From the NCBI GenBank assembly GCA_027064525.1, contig JAMOPJ010000045.1, positions 22,262 to 86,261 on the forward strand: a DNA stretch of 64,000 bases, read 5' to 3'. The stretch's first letter is position 1, and each line of letters starts with the position of its first letter. The notes under the pieces are model-generated. The model saw only the letters and a program-made list of their open reading frames with translations. It was not told where the DNA came from and did no database searches. The DNA is from Archaeoglobaceae archaeon. Its GTDB lineage: Archaea > Halobacteriota > Archaeoglobi > Archaeoglobales > Archaeoglobaceae. Below, in pieces: positions 27,511-38,009 of the stretch. The position numbers and the translations under genes are program-made.

Positions 27511-28515
27511 TTAGAGGATTATGTTCTGCTTGTAGCCACACTCCGGGCATCTGTTGCCATCCAAATCCATTCTAACGATGTAGAATCCATCTCTATCGAT
27601 CAGCAAGTGTCCACAGTTTGGACAGTAGGTGTCCTCGTATCTGTGCCCCCAGACGTTGCCAATATAGACGTATTCCAATCCAACACCTTTGGCAACCTCA
27701 ACGGCTTTTTCAAGAGTCGAGACGGGCGTTGGAGGTTTGTCTAGCATCTGAAAGTCGGGATGGAATTTTGAGAAGTGAACGGGAATTCTCTTGCTCAAGC
27801 CGTAAACCCATTCTGCGAACTCCCTAATTTCGTCCATTGAATCGTTCTCTCCAGGGATGACAAGATACGTTAGCTCTAAGAAAATTCCCTTTTTATGCAT
27901 GTATTCGACAGCCTTGAGAACGTTTTCGAGTTTTGCCTTGCATATTCTTCGGTAAAATTCTTCGTTGAAAGCCTTGACATCGACATTCGCTGCATCTAAA
28001 ATTCCTTTAAATTGATCTATCGCCTCAAAGCTCATGTAGCCGTTCGTAACGTAAACGACATAATATCCCTCAGCCTTTACGAGCTTGCTCGAATCCAATG
28101 CGAACTCGTGCCATATCGAAGGTTCGTTGTATGTCCAAGCGATTCCGTCCGCTCTGTTCTGCTTTGTTAGAGCGAGTATATCCTCGGGCGTGTATTCCCT
28201 AACGTAAGGATAGCTGAGATCTGCAAAGGCTATCGTGTAGTTCTGGCAGTGCTTACATCTGAAGTTGCAACTTATCCCTCCAAAGGAAAGAACGGCACTT
28301 CCCGGTTTGAAGTTGTGCAATGGCTTTTTCTCGATCGGATCTAAAGCAACAGAAGAGACAAGGCCGTAGTTGTAAACCTTCAAAACTCCGTCTTCATTCT
28401 TTCTAACCCTACATATTCCCCATTTGCCTGGTTTTAGCTTACACCTGTGCATGCACGTTTTGCAGATGACAGTGCTGTTCTCCTTATCGTAAAGATAAGA
28501 TTCGACTATCATCAT
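27511..28515 (-). CDS. amrS: Radical SAM enzyme, AmrS / pyruvate-formate-lyase-activating-like
   Basis: 334 aa. The 4Fe-4S motif is CNFRCKHCQN (C-x3-C-x2-C) after SFGGISCNF. The N-terminal extension has CKTCMHRCKLKPGKWGICRVR, and the C-terminus has a zinc-ribbon-like CPNCGHLL and CPECGYK. This is the layout of the AmmeMemoRadiSam-system radical SAM protein. Target unknown; no AmrA or AmrB gene is adjacent. The stop falls right after the second CPECG pair, and protein-like coding continues in another frame downstream (see findings), so the C-terminus may be shortened by a frameshift. Confidence 0.88.
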   Translation of the reverse strand: MMIVESYLYDKENSTVICKTCMHRCKLKPGKWGICRVRKNEDGVLKVYNYGLVSSVALDPIEKKPLHNFKPGSAVLSFGGISCNFRCKHCQNYTIAFADLSYPYVREYTPEDILALTKQNRADGIAWTYNEPSIWHEFALDSSKLVKAEGYYVVYVTNGYMSFEAIDQFKGILDAANVDVKAFNEEFYRRICKAKLENVLKAVEYMHKKGIFLELTYLVIPGENDSMDEIREFAEWVYGLSKRIPVHFSKFHPDFQMLDKPPTPVSTLEKAVEVAKGVGLEYVYIGNVWGHRYEDTYCPNCGHLLIDRDGFYIVRMDLDGNRCPECGYKQNIIL

Positions 28516-28582
28516 AATAGTTTGATTTCAACCGATTTAAGTATTCCGTAAAGTTCAAAAAATGGTCGTTTAACAAAATTCG

Positions 28583-30312
<1,730 letters not shown>

Positions 30313-30321
30313 GGTCCGATC

Positions 30322-31041
30322 GTGAAGGCTATAGCAGGAGCTCTGGGATTTTTCTCCACAATTCCGGTAGGTAGAGATGCGGAAAGTTTTGAATCTCTCA
30401 GAGAGAATCTCTGGATTTTGCCCATTGTTGGTGCAATTCTGGGTATTTTTATGGCGATCCCGATCTTAATTCTTATAAGATTCGTTAAAAATCTGGCGTT
30501 CTTGGCCGTTCTGATCTATTTGGCCGTTGAGGGAATAAACCACATTGATGGACTTGCAGACTTCGGGGATGCGCTATTTGCACCGAAAGATCGGAAGCTG
30601 AAGGCTCTGAAGGATCTGAAAACGGGTGTTGGGGGAACGGTTGCGGTCTGTATATACATATTCTCTCTGATGCAGACCTTTTCGATTTTACACCCAGACG
30701 AGATAGTGTTGGCCGTTATATATTCGCAGATGATGGCCAAATTTGGAATGCTATTGCTCTTGGCGACGACAAAACCGATTTGGGAAGGAATGGCATCCTG
30801 CATGATGGAGTTCGCCCGAAAGAGTGATCTTGTAGTCGGGCTTACGATCGTGATTGTGTTTACGTTAGCTTGCCTGACGATTTATCCAAAAATTGTCTGG
30901 GTAAACGTTGCGGTAATCTTGCTATGCCTGCTCTACAGACTATACGTCATAAGGACTTTCGGCGGCGTAAACGGAGATATTGTCGGCGCTTTGAACTGCT
31001 TGGCTTTTGCTTTCAGCTTGATTTTGTTTTGTCATCCTTAG
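30322..31041 (+). CDS. cobS: Adenosylcobinamide-GDP ribazoletransferase
   Basis: 239 aa integral membrane enzyme of the cobalamin pathway (joins adenosylcobinamide-GDP and alpha-ribazole). Family motifs: FFSTIPVG, the metal-binding HIDGLADFGDAL and DLKTGVGGTVAV; six or so membrane helices. It is 9 bp downstream of ogt. Its 3' end overlaps the convergent hypothetical membrane gene by 29 bp. No other cobalamin gene is in the window. Confidence 0.92.
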   Translation: MKAIAGALGFFSTIPVGRDAESFESLRENLWILPIVGAILGIFMAIPILILIRFVKNLAFLAVLIYLAVEGINHIDGLADFGDALFAPKDRKLKALKDLKTGVGGTVAVCIYIFSLMQTFSILHPDEIVLAVIYSQMMAKFGMLLLLATTKPIWEGMASCMMEFARKSDLVVGLTIVIVFTLACLTIYPKIVWVNVAVILLCLLYRLYVIRTFGGVNGDIVGALNCLAFAFSLILFCHP

Positions 31042-32044
31042 GCTTTTCTCCCGTAGTTCTCAGCCTTACGAACCTGCTGAGCAGATCAAACCAGATAGGA
31101 GCTTTAATAACTGCCGCGAAGGTCGTAGCGAGTATTCCAGCGATCTTGATTGGATTATTTATCAAACTGCTCAATATGCGGATCAAATTCTCCCAGACGC
31201 TTAGAGATGAATTCCATTTCCAGCCAATGTAAAAGTTCAACCTTACCACGCTTTCGCTCGTTTGGTTTAAAACGGCTGTTAGGGCTTCAAACGACTGATT
31301 CTGAGAGATATTCGCAGCAACCACGTTCTTTGCAGAGTTAACCAAAGCGTCACAAAGAACGGAATCCTTGTAAATCGCTCCTGCTATTTGGAAGGTATCC
31401 AAGTTTAGAGCTAAAGCTATGGTGAGAGCGATGAGAAATATTCCTATTTGACTCTTTCTCTTATACCAGCCGGAAACTCTGTCCATAGCATCGTTGAACC
31501 AGTCCTCGATACTTTTGATGAATTTATTTACATCTCTATCCGATTCGCTTGCAAAGAGCTTTAGAATATCCAAAATTCTCGATAATCCCTCATCCTTGCA
31601 ATTACCGTCAAGTTTACCCTCCAATAGACAGTTCATGAACTTGTGAGTGTTACATCTACTTCGGTCGTTCGTAGGGTGTTTGCAGTGGTATTTGCATATC
31701 GTTGAAATCAGAGCCAAGGCAAAGGCATTCGCTGGGATGTATGACGGAAAACCATATATTTCTTTCTTGATATCATTCTCGTCTTTCTTTATTTGCTGTT
31801 TAATCCTCTCAATCCAATTCCAGATCATATTTCCCTTATTGCCCAAACTGTAGATCAGAGAATGATTATACAATTCTTCTGCTAAGTTCTTCCCGAGCAC
31901 GCGCTCAATCCACTGCTTACGCGTGTTAGCTCTGAGAGATAGGAGCATGGCGATCATTTCCATGATTGCCGAGCAAATCAAACTCAGAATGAGGTATATG
32001 AACACGATGCCGATTAGGACATCCAGAACATGAGAGTTTAACAT
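31013..32044 (-). CDS. Hypothetical membrane protein
   Basis: 343 aa. Membrane helices at about 7-35, 200-218 and 295-320. A long soluble loop between the first two is Lys/Asp-rich with a few Cys/His (CKYHCKHPTNDRSRCNTHKF), possibly a metal site, and a charged stretch ends the protein. No family recognised. Stands alone; its promoter side has TTGATACAATATAAATT, a TATA-like element, before the ATG. Confidence 0.65.
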   Translation of the reverse strand: MLNSHVLDVLIGIVFIYLILSLICSAIMEMIAMLLSLRANTRKQWIERVLGKNLAEELYNHSLIYSLGNKGNMIWNWIERIKQQIKKDENDIKKEIYGFPSYIPANAFALALISTICKYHCKHPTNDRSRCNTHKFMNCLLEGKLDGNCKDEGLSRILDILKLFASESDRDVNKFIKSIEDWFNDAMDRVSGWYKRKSQIGIFLIALTIALALNLDTFQIAGAIYKDSVLCDALVNSAKNVVAANISQNQSFEALTAVLNQTSESVVRLNFYIGWKWNSSLSVWENLIRILSSLINNPIKIAGILATTFAAVIKAPIWFDLLSRFVRLRTTGEKPKDDKTKSS

Positions 32045-32138
32045 GCAATAAATTGATACAATATAAATTTTAAATTTTTCTTTTTAATCGAACGTTCAAC
32101 CTATCGAAAGATTAGTATAAGCGAGAAAAGAGAAAAGG

Positions 32139-32309
32139 TTAACCAAAAACCTCAAGAACCTTAGCTTTAATCAGTCCTTTTCCTCCAGTCGGCTCGGCTA
32201 AGGTTCTCCCGCAAACCAAACATTTCACTACAGTTGAGGGGTGGTCGAAGATTATCTGAACGTTCTCGCAATCCGGACACTTCACCTTCAGAAACTTGCT
32301 CGTAGGCAT
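32139..32309 (-). CDS. rps27e: 30S ribosomal protein S27e
   Basis: 56 aa zinc-ribbon ribosomal protein. Seen: [18 protein letters not shown] and [20 protein letters not shown], with the four zinc Cys. ATG at 32309 chosen because GGAGG lies 6 bp upstream and the length fits the family; a longer frame opening at 32354 overlaps rpl44e. Last gene of the priS-gins-rpl44e-rps27e run. Confidence 0.95.
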   Translation of the reverse strand: MPTSKFLKVKCPDCENVQIIFDHPSTVVKCLVCGRTLAEPTGGKGLIKAKVLEVFG

Positions 32310-32334
32310 TCTCTCCTCCAACTCGACCACCCCC

Positions 32335-32616
32335 TTACTTTTCAACCAATTCAAACCTCTTCACTCTCCAAGTCGGTCTGCAGTGTGCTTTCTTGCATTC
32401 CGTGCACCTAAACCTGATGTTAACTCTCTTCGTCGGTTTATCTCCACCCGGCACTTTGCTGAACTTACCTAAGTTACCTACCTTACCCCTTCTCTTCTTC
32501 TGTCTGTTGATCCACTTGAGAGAACTCTGCTTACCCCTACCTACCTTTTCAACTTCGTGGATCGTGTGCCTTCCGCAGAACGGGCAAAACGTCCTAACCT
32601 TCTTTGGATACTTCAT
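32335..32616 (-). CDS. rpl44e: 50S ribosomal protein L44e
   Basis: 93 aa. Opens with [24 protein letters not shown] in two-Cys zinc form and has the second pair [11 protein letters not shown]; the middle is very basic. The start overlaps the GINS gene by 4 bp. The L44e-S27e pair is typical of archaea. Confidence 0.96.
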   Translation of the reverse strand: MKYPKKVRTFCPFCGRHTIHEVEKVGRGKQSSLKWINRQKKRRGKVGNLGKFSKVPGGDKPTKRVNIRFRCTECKKAHCRPTWRVKRFELVEK

Positions 32617-33158
32617 CCTTTCACCTCTATCTCTTCTGCAATTCCATCTTTTATTAAAGCTTTAGCGTTAAGCTCAGGTAGCACAACTACATCCTCTCTA
32701 CGCAATTTATATGTTTTTCCGTCGACACCGACAAATTCAGGGATATCCTTCTTTATTCTAACGAGTATATACCTTCCCTCCTCTTTCTCCCCCTTCTTGA
32801 CATGTTCGAGTATCAACCTCTTGAAGTTTTCCAAAACATCTACAAGCTTTTTAAACAAACTCTTCTCCGCTGATGTCATGTTATCGAGCTCCTCGTCCGT
32901 TTCGGTTTCGCAGACCTTCGCCCAAGCTATCTTAATTATCTTACTCGTTCTGGTTACAAAAATCATTCTCTGAATTCTCCTCAAAGTTCTGATTTCATCT
33001 TCAATTCTTGCAACCTCTTCCTCGCTATTCGCGTCCTTCTTCCTCTCCTCAAGTTCCGCAATCCTCTCCTTAATCCTATCGTAGAGATCTTCGTCGATCT
33101 TCTGAAGCTTTCCGCTTTTTGACTTTTCGAGGATTGTCAGAAGTTCGTCAATGTCCAT
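32613..33158 (-). CDS. gins51: GINS complex subunit (Gins51 type)
   Basis: 181 aa. N-terminal helical A-domain (about 1-120, with [20 protein letters not shown]) and C-terminal beta B-domain (about 130-181, [15 protein letters not shown] and a pattern [14 protein letters not shown]). This A-then-B order marks archaeal Gins51 (Sld5/Psf1-like). It links MCM helicase with polymerase and primase during replication. Overlaps priS by 11 bp, a common archaeal arrangement. Confidence 0.87.
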   Translation of the reverse strand: MDIDELLTILEKSKSGKLQKIDEDLYDRIKERIAELEERKKDANSEEEVARIEDEIRTLRRIQRMIFVTRTSKIIKIAWAKVCETETDEELDNMTSAEKSLFKKLVDVLENFKRLILEHVKKGEKEEGRYILVRIKKDIPEFVGVDGKTYKLRREDVVVLPELNAKALIKDGIAEEIEVKG

Positions 33159-34194
33159 ACAACGCTACACCCCTGCAAATCAAGAATACAGCCAAATACT
33201 CAGGGATCTTATCCTTCCCGGGATGCAGTTTAAATTCATTCTCCATCATTCTTAACTTTATCCTTTTTAAAATTCTGACCTTAACCATCTCTTCACCAAA
33301 AACGACCGCATCCCTAAGCGGATCGAACTCTTCAAGCTCGTCAAGAGGTATCAGCGTTACCTTAAGCCCCGTTTTGCCGTGCAATGAGTTTGGAAGTCTT
33401 ATGAGTCTCTTTATGTCTGCTGTAACGGGCGGGTCGATGTAAACCGCCAGTCGAGAAGAACACAGATTGAAAGCTCTCTCAAGGAGATCTTGCGGTATTG
33501 GTGAAAGATCACCCTCGGCTATTTTTTTCAGATTTGTCTTCAAAATTGAGATCATCCTCTGCCTTCTGCTTTCATCATAGTTTTGTAGAAGCTTATCGAT
33601 CCTGTTATCCTTAATCGCATTTGCTATGTATTTCGCTATGCACTTCGCAATTCTCTTCATCTGCCTACTTTCTGGATTTTTTAAGCTGTTCAGCGTTAGA
33701 TAATCGACGATCTCCCTCCTTTCAGCAGATCCCAGACCTCGAAACCTCTCGTCATAGACATGGATGTGATATCCCCTATGTCCTGAGAAGGCCACTTCTA
33801 TGTCATCCTCGCTAATCCCAAAATCGTCTGTAAGAATCTTTATAAGCTTAAAAACTTCAAACTTTGCCGCTTTTAGCGATCTTCTCGGCAGGTGATCTGC
33901 ATCGATGTCAAAGATTAGATCTGCTCCCTTCCAACCCTTCTTCTCCATTTCCGCAGAAGGATCCAAATAATACGCTGAAGAATAGTATGCGTGAGCCGGA
34001 ATATTGGTTATGACGTAAGCTTTGAGCTCCAAATCTGAGGAGAATGCAATATGCCTGTGCATTACGAATTCGGGGAAATGCTCAAGAGGAACAAAGGCCC
34101 ATTCCCTACTACCGAACTCTTTTGGAATGTAGAGATCCGCTTTGACGTAATATTCCTTGAATTTTTTTAATAAGAAGGCTTTGGTTAACTCCAC
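33148..34194 (-). CDS. priS: DNA primase small (catalytic) subunit
   Basis: 348 aa archaeo-eukaryotic primase. Catalytic acids in LIFDIDADHLP (D-x-D) near residue 98, followed by the conserved VAFSGHRGYHIHVYDERF; the N-terminal part shows EFVMHRHIAFSS. Makes RNA/DNA primers with the large subunit PriL, which is not in the window. ATG at 34194. Confidence 0.95.
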   Translation of the reverse strand: MELTKAFLLKKFKEYYVKADLYIPKEFGSREWAFVPLEHFPEFVMHRHIAFSSDLELKAYVITNIPAHAYYSSAYYLDPSAEMEKKGWKGADLIFDIDADHLPRRSLKAAKFEVFKLIKILTDDFGISEDDIEVAFSGHRGYHIHVYDERFRGLGSAERREIVDYLTLNSLKNPESRQMKRIAKCIAKYIANAIKDNRIDKLLQNYDESRRQRMISILKTNLKKIAEGDLSPIPQDLLERAFNLCSSRLAVYIDPPVTADIKRLIRLPNSLHGKTGLKVTLIPLDELEEFDPLRDAVVFGEEMVKVRILKRIKLRMMENEFKLHPGKDKIPEYLAVFLICRGVALYGH

Positions 34195-34216
34195 ATGCTA
34201 CGGATTTCGCAAAGAT

Positions 34217-34450
34217 TTATAACGTTGCGCCAGTGAGGGTTTTAGTTTCTACAACGCCGTCAATAGTCCTTATCTTCTTTAAAACCACCTCGCTCAAGTG
34301 CTCGAAGTCTCTAACAACAATCTTCGCTATGAGATCGTATTCGCCGAATAGAGGATAAAGCTCCTCCACTTCCTCAAGCTCAGCCAGCTTGTCGTAGACG
34401 TATCTTTCCTTCGTAGGAAATACTTTTATCAAAACAAAACCTAAGGCCAT
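34217..34450 (-). CDS. Stand-alone Lrp/AsnC ligand-binding (RAM) domain protein
   Basis: 77 aa. The whole protein is one RAM domain (GFVLIKVFPTKERYVYDKLA, LYPLFGEYDLIAKIVV, TIDGVVETKTLTG) without the DNA-binding HTH. Such proteins assemble as oligomers that bind amino acids and modulate full-length Lrp partners. Sits between priS and UPF0179 on the same strand. Confidence 0.88.
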   Translation of the reverse strand: MALGFVLIKVFPTKERYVYDKLAELEEVEELYPLFGEYDLIAKIVVRDFEHLSEVVLKKIRTIDGVVETKTLTGATL

Positions 34451-34480
34451 AATACGACTTAGTCTTAAAAAAATAAAAAT

Positions 34481-34942
34481 TTATTCCTCCCGCTTGAGTT
34501 CAACAACCTTTAAACTGAAACCCTTTCTACATTCAGCTGGGGCATCGCCTATTATCTTTTCGACTATAACCGAATCGCCCTCCTTAAGCTCGACGGGATT
34601 ACAGAGGTTGAACATCTCGCAATCTAAGATGTTGCACCTCTTCCCTTCAAACCTTATCCTCGCACCTTCGACGGCCATTTTAGAATCTATGAGTGCAACT
34701 ATGGGAAGTTCAACCACCTCTACGGCCACAACACCCTCATCGTGCAGAGGACACTCATGAACAGCCCCATCCCTCAAGCCGACGATCTTATATTTGGCGC
34801 CCTCTCTTAGCCTCAGACAGATCGTTTTGAGTCTGCAATTTTCGCACTCCTGTTTTCCTCCTAAGAATATGAACTCGACACCGATCTTTGCCCAGTCCTT
34901 TCCACATAACGTGATGATCTTGTTAACTTCCTCCATTAGCAT
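34481..34942 (-). CDS. UPF0179 family protein
   Basis: 153 aa archaeal protein with a Cys-rich opening (CENCRLKTICLRLREGAKY) and further Cys (HECPLHDEG, CNILDCEMFNLC) suggesting metal or Fe-S binding. No function known. ATG at 34942 with GGTGATG just upstream. A TATA-like CGGTTTTATAACG on the minus strand lies about 30 bp before it. Confidence 0.85.
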   Translation of the reverse strand: MLMEEVNKIITLCGKDWAKIGVEFIFLGGKQECENCRLKTICLRLREGAKYKIVGLRDGAVHECPLHDEGVVAVEVVELPIVALIDSKMAVEGARIRFEGKRCNILDCEMFNLCNPVELKEGDSVIVEKIIGDAPAECRKGFSLKVVELKREE

Positions 34943-35018
34943 CACCTTTTGGCAATTTTCACAACGTTATAAAACCGTTTGCTTCTCACTGCAACTAGCC
35001 AAGCTTAATATTTATACT

Positions 35019-35694
35019 GGTAGAGAATGTCAAGACAAAGGTTTAGAATAGAATTAGCTAATAATATTTATGGTAGGGTTTATAGAGGAATTAATTGAAA
35101 GGGCGAAGAGGAGGAAGATATTTAAGAGGAACAAGAAAAGTTTGGAGGTTAAGATATTAGCGGGTTTATTATATTTTTTGGGCTTTCATTGAGGAAAACG
35201 AGCTTGTTTATCTCGATTTTTGAAGAAGTCTCGCACGAATCGGTTCGTAAATACTACCACAAGCTTAAATACATTCTAAAAGAACATAGGAGGAAGGAAA
35301 TTTATAGCTGTAGATGAGACGATTGTTAGAGTAGGAGATTGGAAAGTGTTTGTATGGGCAGCAATAGACGTGGAAACGAAGGAGCTATTTGGGTTTCCAT
35401 GGCTCAGACATCAATTTGCTGTTTCCAAATTTATGAGAATGGTTTTAAGGTATTGTAAGAATAAATAAGTTTATCGTCGATAAAGGTGTTTGGTATAGAA
35501 ACGCTTTCAAAAGAATGGGCTTCGATTACGAAAATGAAAAATTTGGTAGAATAAATTGCGTAGAACAATTCTTTTCCTTACTTAAATCAAGAACTAAGAG
35601 ATTTTATAACAGATTCCCTAAAAATAAAGTTCAACTTAGATCTACTCTAAGTTGGATGAAATTATAAAAATATAACATCTTGACAGTCTCTACC
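35019..35694 (+). mobile_element. Degenerate insertion sequence, IS6/IS240-like
   Basis: 676 bp bounded by 17-bp terminal inverted repeats with one mismatch: GGTAGAGAATGTCAAGA at 35019-35035 and its complement TCTTGACAGTCTCTACC at 35678-35694. Inside is a frameshifted DDE transposase. No clear target duplication is seen in the flanks. Length and motifs fit small archaeal IS6-group elements; the group assignment is from motif memory. Confidence 0.82.
35070..35667 (+). pseudogene. DDE transposase pseudogene with three breaks
   Basis: Reading starts at ATG 35070 ([18 protein letters not shown]), stops in frame at GFH, continues in a second frame ([20 protein letters not shown]), then a third ([20 protein letters not shown] ... 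LRYCKN), and finishes after another stop in KFIVDKGVWYRNAF ... FYNRFPKNK. The DDE-type residues (VDET, VDKG, and Glu in INCVEQFFSLLK) are still visible. Dead, but recently enough to be readable. Confidence 0.85.
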
Positions 35695-35773
35695 TCCAGC
35701 TATTATAATTATGAAAAACGAACACTCAGCCTATTCTTTGTAATTCTCCTTAAACTCTTTCCAATTCCAGACT

Positions 35774-35869
35774 TCAAAACATCAAGTCACCTGCTTGCTT
35801 TATATTTGCAAGATGATGCACTGCAATAGATGCCCTTCTCTGTATGAAATCTACTACTGACTCCGGGTT
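35774..35869 (-). pseudogene. Relic of an SSV-type tyrosine integrase C-terminus
   Basis: Minus-strand reading gives PESVVDFIQRRASIAVHHLA followed by NIKQAGDLMF and a stop. This closely parallels the integrase at 49816 (PPEVADFIQGR ... HYLAKARQADEFY). The catalytic Tyr position is Phe here, the HYL motif is HHL, and no intact frame surrounds it. It lies between the dead IS and the small gene at 35895, marking an older integration event. Confidence 0.6.
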
Positions 35870-35894
35870 CTATTTCCTTAGCTGTTAGTGGTAA

Positions 35895-36194
35895 CTACCT
35901 ATTCTTCAAAATAAATCTCTTAAATCCCAACGAAGTCAGTGCAACGATCCAATCTTCAACGATATCTTCGAAACCTTCTTTTATCCAACATTGGCTTTTG
36001 GATAAAATAGCTACATCTTCCCCTTCAAAATTAAACGTGAGCATTTCTTCCTTTCTCATTATTCGAATCTCGAAGGGAGGATCAAATATCGTAATCGTAT
36101 CGTCCTGACAAATGGCCTTGTCATCGAGAATTTTCTTTAAAACATCAAATAAATTTATTATCTTCGCAACACCTTTGCAGATTCGCTCTGACAT
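35895..36194 (-). CDS. Small hypothetical protein
   Basis: 99 aa, soluble, acidic; an N-terminal helix (ICKGVAKIINLFDVLKKIL) and an alternating strand pattern (DTITIFDPPFEIRIM, LTFNFEGEDVAIL) with two Cys. Not recognised. ATG at 36194. Divergent from the bifunctional nuclease gene; the A/T-rich gap has ATTATAAATATAG as a possible TATA box. Its end abuts the integrase relic. Confidence 0.55.
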   Translation of the reverse strand: MSERICKGVAKIINLFDVLKKILDDKAICQDDTITIFDPPFEIRIMRKEEMLTFNFEGEDVAILSKSQCWIKEGFEDIVEDWIVALTSLGFKRFILKNR

Positions 36195-36306
36195 TCAACG
36201 TCTAAGCAACAGAGCTGTTAAGATACTTTTCGAACCGTAAAATTATAAATATAGGTAAATACGTTATGGCAAAGTATTAATACGTTCGGGATTACCCACT
36301 ATAATA

Positions 36307-36750
36307 ATGGAGTTGATAGCGGAGGTATTCGGTGTATTCGCCGCACCGAGCGTATTCGGACTTTCTCCCGTTGTCGTTCTCAGAGCTGAGGATGGAAGAC
36401 TTCTTCCCATCTATATCGGAATAGCAGAGGCGATGGCAATCCATTCTGCCCTAAAGAATCAGGTTCCTCCAAGACCGATGACTCACGATCTTTTGGTCGA
36501 TATTATCGGAAAGTTGAACGCAAGGGTTGAGAAGATCGTTATAGACGACCTCGTTGACAATACATTCTACGCGAGGATAGTTCTGAAGCAGAACGACCAC
36601 GAGATCGAGGTGGATGCGAGACCGAGCGACAGCATAGCCATAGCTGTCAGATTGGCCTGTCCGATCTATATTGAGGAGAAGGTGCTCGATGAAGCAGGAC
36701 AGCTCGATGAGCTACCGGAAGACTACGTCGAATTCGATGAGGTGTTTTAG
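36307..36750 (+). CDS. Bifunctional nuclease (BFN, DUF151) family protein
   Basis: 147 aa single BFN domain: SPVVVLRAEDGRLLPIYIGI, EAMAIHSALKNQVPPRPMTHDLL and the conserved VDARPSDSIAIAVRLACPIY. Family proteins have been reported to cut DNA and RNA; the role in archaea is unknown. Followed by a YkgJ-type gene 36 bp downstream. Confidence 0.9.
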   Translation: MELIAEVFGVFAAPSVFGLSPVVVLRAEDGRLLPIYIGIAEAMAIHSALKNQVPPRPMTHDLLVDIIGKLNARVEKIVIDDLVDNTFYARIVLKQNDHEIEVDARPSDSIAIAVRLACPIYIEEKVLDEAGQLDELPEDYVEFDEVF

Positions 36751-36786
36751 CGATAAAGGCTTATGTAGCCTTGAATATATAATCAT

Positions 36787-37302
36787 ATGCTCGTCCCGTG
36801 GAGGAAAGTCCACTCTTGGCACTGTGTTGCCTGTGGGAGATGCTGCAAGGAGTATAGAGTTCCACTGAGGTTTTACGAATATCTTAGGCTTAGGGGGACG
36901 GGCTTCGTTGAGGAAAGGTTTGGAAAATTCTATATAAGGAAGATCGGGAACATCTGCCCGTTCCAGCACGGAAACCTTTGCGTTCTGCAAGGTGAGCTAA
37001 AGCCCACAGCTTGCAAGCTCTATCCCTTCAACATCCAAAAGAGGGGGGACGAGCTCGCCGAATTCGAGTATGAAGGCGAAACATTCTACGTGTATGTTGA
37101 TATCTCGACTTGTCCAAATGTAGTTTTGGGAAAGCCCAGTTTCATTATGAGAAAGCTCGTTGAGGAGGCCGTTCAGATACATTTGGGCGAGAAGAAAAGT
37201 ATGGACTACATCACTGCAAATTTATATAGCTACAGGACAAGCTTGAAATATGAAAGTTCTGCTCAGCAGAAAAGACACTATAAGACTTCTGATCTTAGCT
37301 GA
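36787..37302 (+). CDS. YkgJ-type zinc/iron-chelating Cys-cluster protein
   Basis: 171 aa. Cys pattern WHCVACGRCCKEY near residue 12, then NICPFQHGNLCVLQ and KPTACKLYPF, the CxxCgxCC ... C ... C ... C set of the YkgJ family, thought to bind zinc or an Fe-S cluster. No known function. Its last 53 bp overlap the next gene in another frame, so the C-terminal tail (about 150-171) is unlikely to be conserved. Confidence 0.85.
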   Translation: MLVPWRKVHSWHCVACGRCCKEYRVPLRFYEYLRLRGTGFVEERFGKFYIRKIGNICPFQHGNLCVLQGELKPTACKLYPFNIQKRGDELAEFEYEGETFYVYVDISTCPNVVLGKPSFIMRKLVEEAVQIHLGEKKSMDYITANLYSYRTSLKYESSAQQKRHYKTSDLS

Positions 37303-38005
37303 GCTCATCACGAATAAGAACTGCAATCAAAGGGATATAGCAGCAAAGCTCAACCTAACACCTCAAGCGATCTCAGAATACTTCAAAGATCTGACATCTG
37401 AAGGTTTCGTAAGGACAGTTCAGAAGGGCTATTACGAGGTCACAGAAAAAGGTCTGGATTGGTTGATCAAAAATCTCTTCGATCTTCACGTCTTTTCCGA
37501 AGAACTGCTCAAGCGTATTTACTCTCGATCGCTGATCGCAATAGCTGTTGGTGATATCAGGAAAGGAGACGAAGTCACATACTGGTTCGAAAGGGGGCTA
37601 ATATACTGCAAGAGAAACGGAAAGCCCAACTCCATAGCGCTGACATCTGCAAGGGATGGGGAGGAGGTTCTCATAAAACCGAAGGACGAATTCAAGCCTC
37701 CTGAGAGGGGAAAAGTAACTGTTTTCAAGGTTCCAGACGTTTGCGAGGGAGGTAGCAGGTCGGTAAATCTTGATGCGCTTAAGAGAACTGTAGAGGGTGC
37801 GGATATCGTGGTCGCGTTGGGCGTTGAGGCTTTGATAGCGTGCAGAAAGATAGGGATAGAGCCGGTTTTTTTCGGTGCGAGGGATGTCTGCGTTGAGTCC
37901 GCCCATCATGGCTGCAATGTCGTTGTGGTCTGCACTGAAAGTCTGATAAACGATCTTCTCAGAAGGTTGGTTGAAGAGAACATAGCGTTCGACGTTAAGA
38001 ACTGA
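37250..38005 (+). CDS. Winged-HTH transcriptional regulator with C-terminal ligand-type domain
   Basis: 251 aa. N-terminal winged HTH (about 8-75: NCNQRDIAAKLNLTPQAISE, then a wing VQKGYYEVTEKG). The C-terminal half (about 90-251) is alpha/beta with ADIVVALGVEALIACRKIGI and a Cys/His-bearing stretch (DVCVESAHHGCNVVVVC), perhaps a ligand or metal pocket. Similar two-domain regulators occur widely in Euryarchaeota without a known target. Confidence 0.75.
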   Translation: MKVLLSRKDTIRLLILAELITNKNCNQRDIAAKLNLTPQAISEYFKDLTSEGFVRTVQKGYYEVTEKGLDWLIKNLFDLHVFSEELLKRIYSRSLIAIAVGDIRKGDEVTYWFERGLIYCKRNGKPNSIALTSARDGEEVLIKPKDEFKPPERGKVTVFKVPDVCEGGSRSVNLDALKRTVEGADIVVALGVEALIACRKIGIEPVFFGARDVCVESAHHGCNVVVVCTESLINDLLRRLVEENIAFDVKN

Positions 38006-38009
38006 CTAT

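Noticed and set aside
37250..37302. Frameshift between the YkgJ-type and HTH genes
   Set aside because: Both genes have their own good starts and domains; the 53-bp overlap is an ordinary tail overlap.
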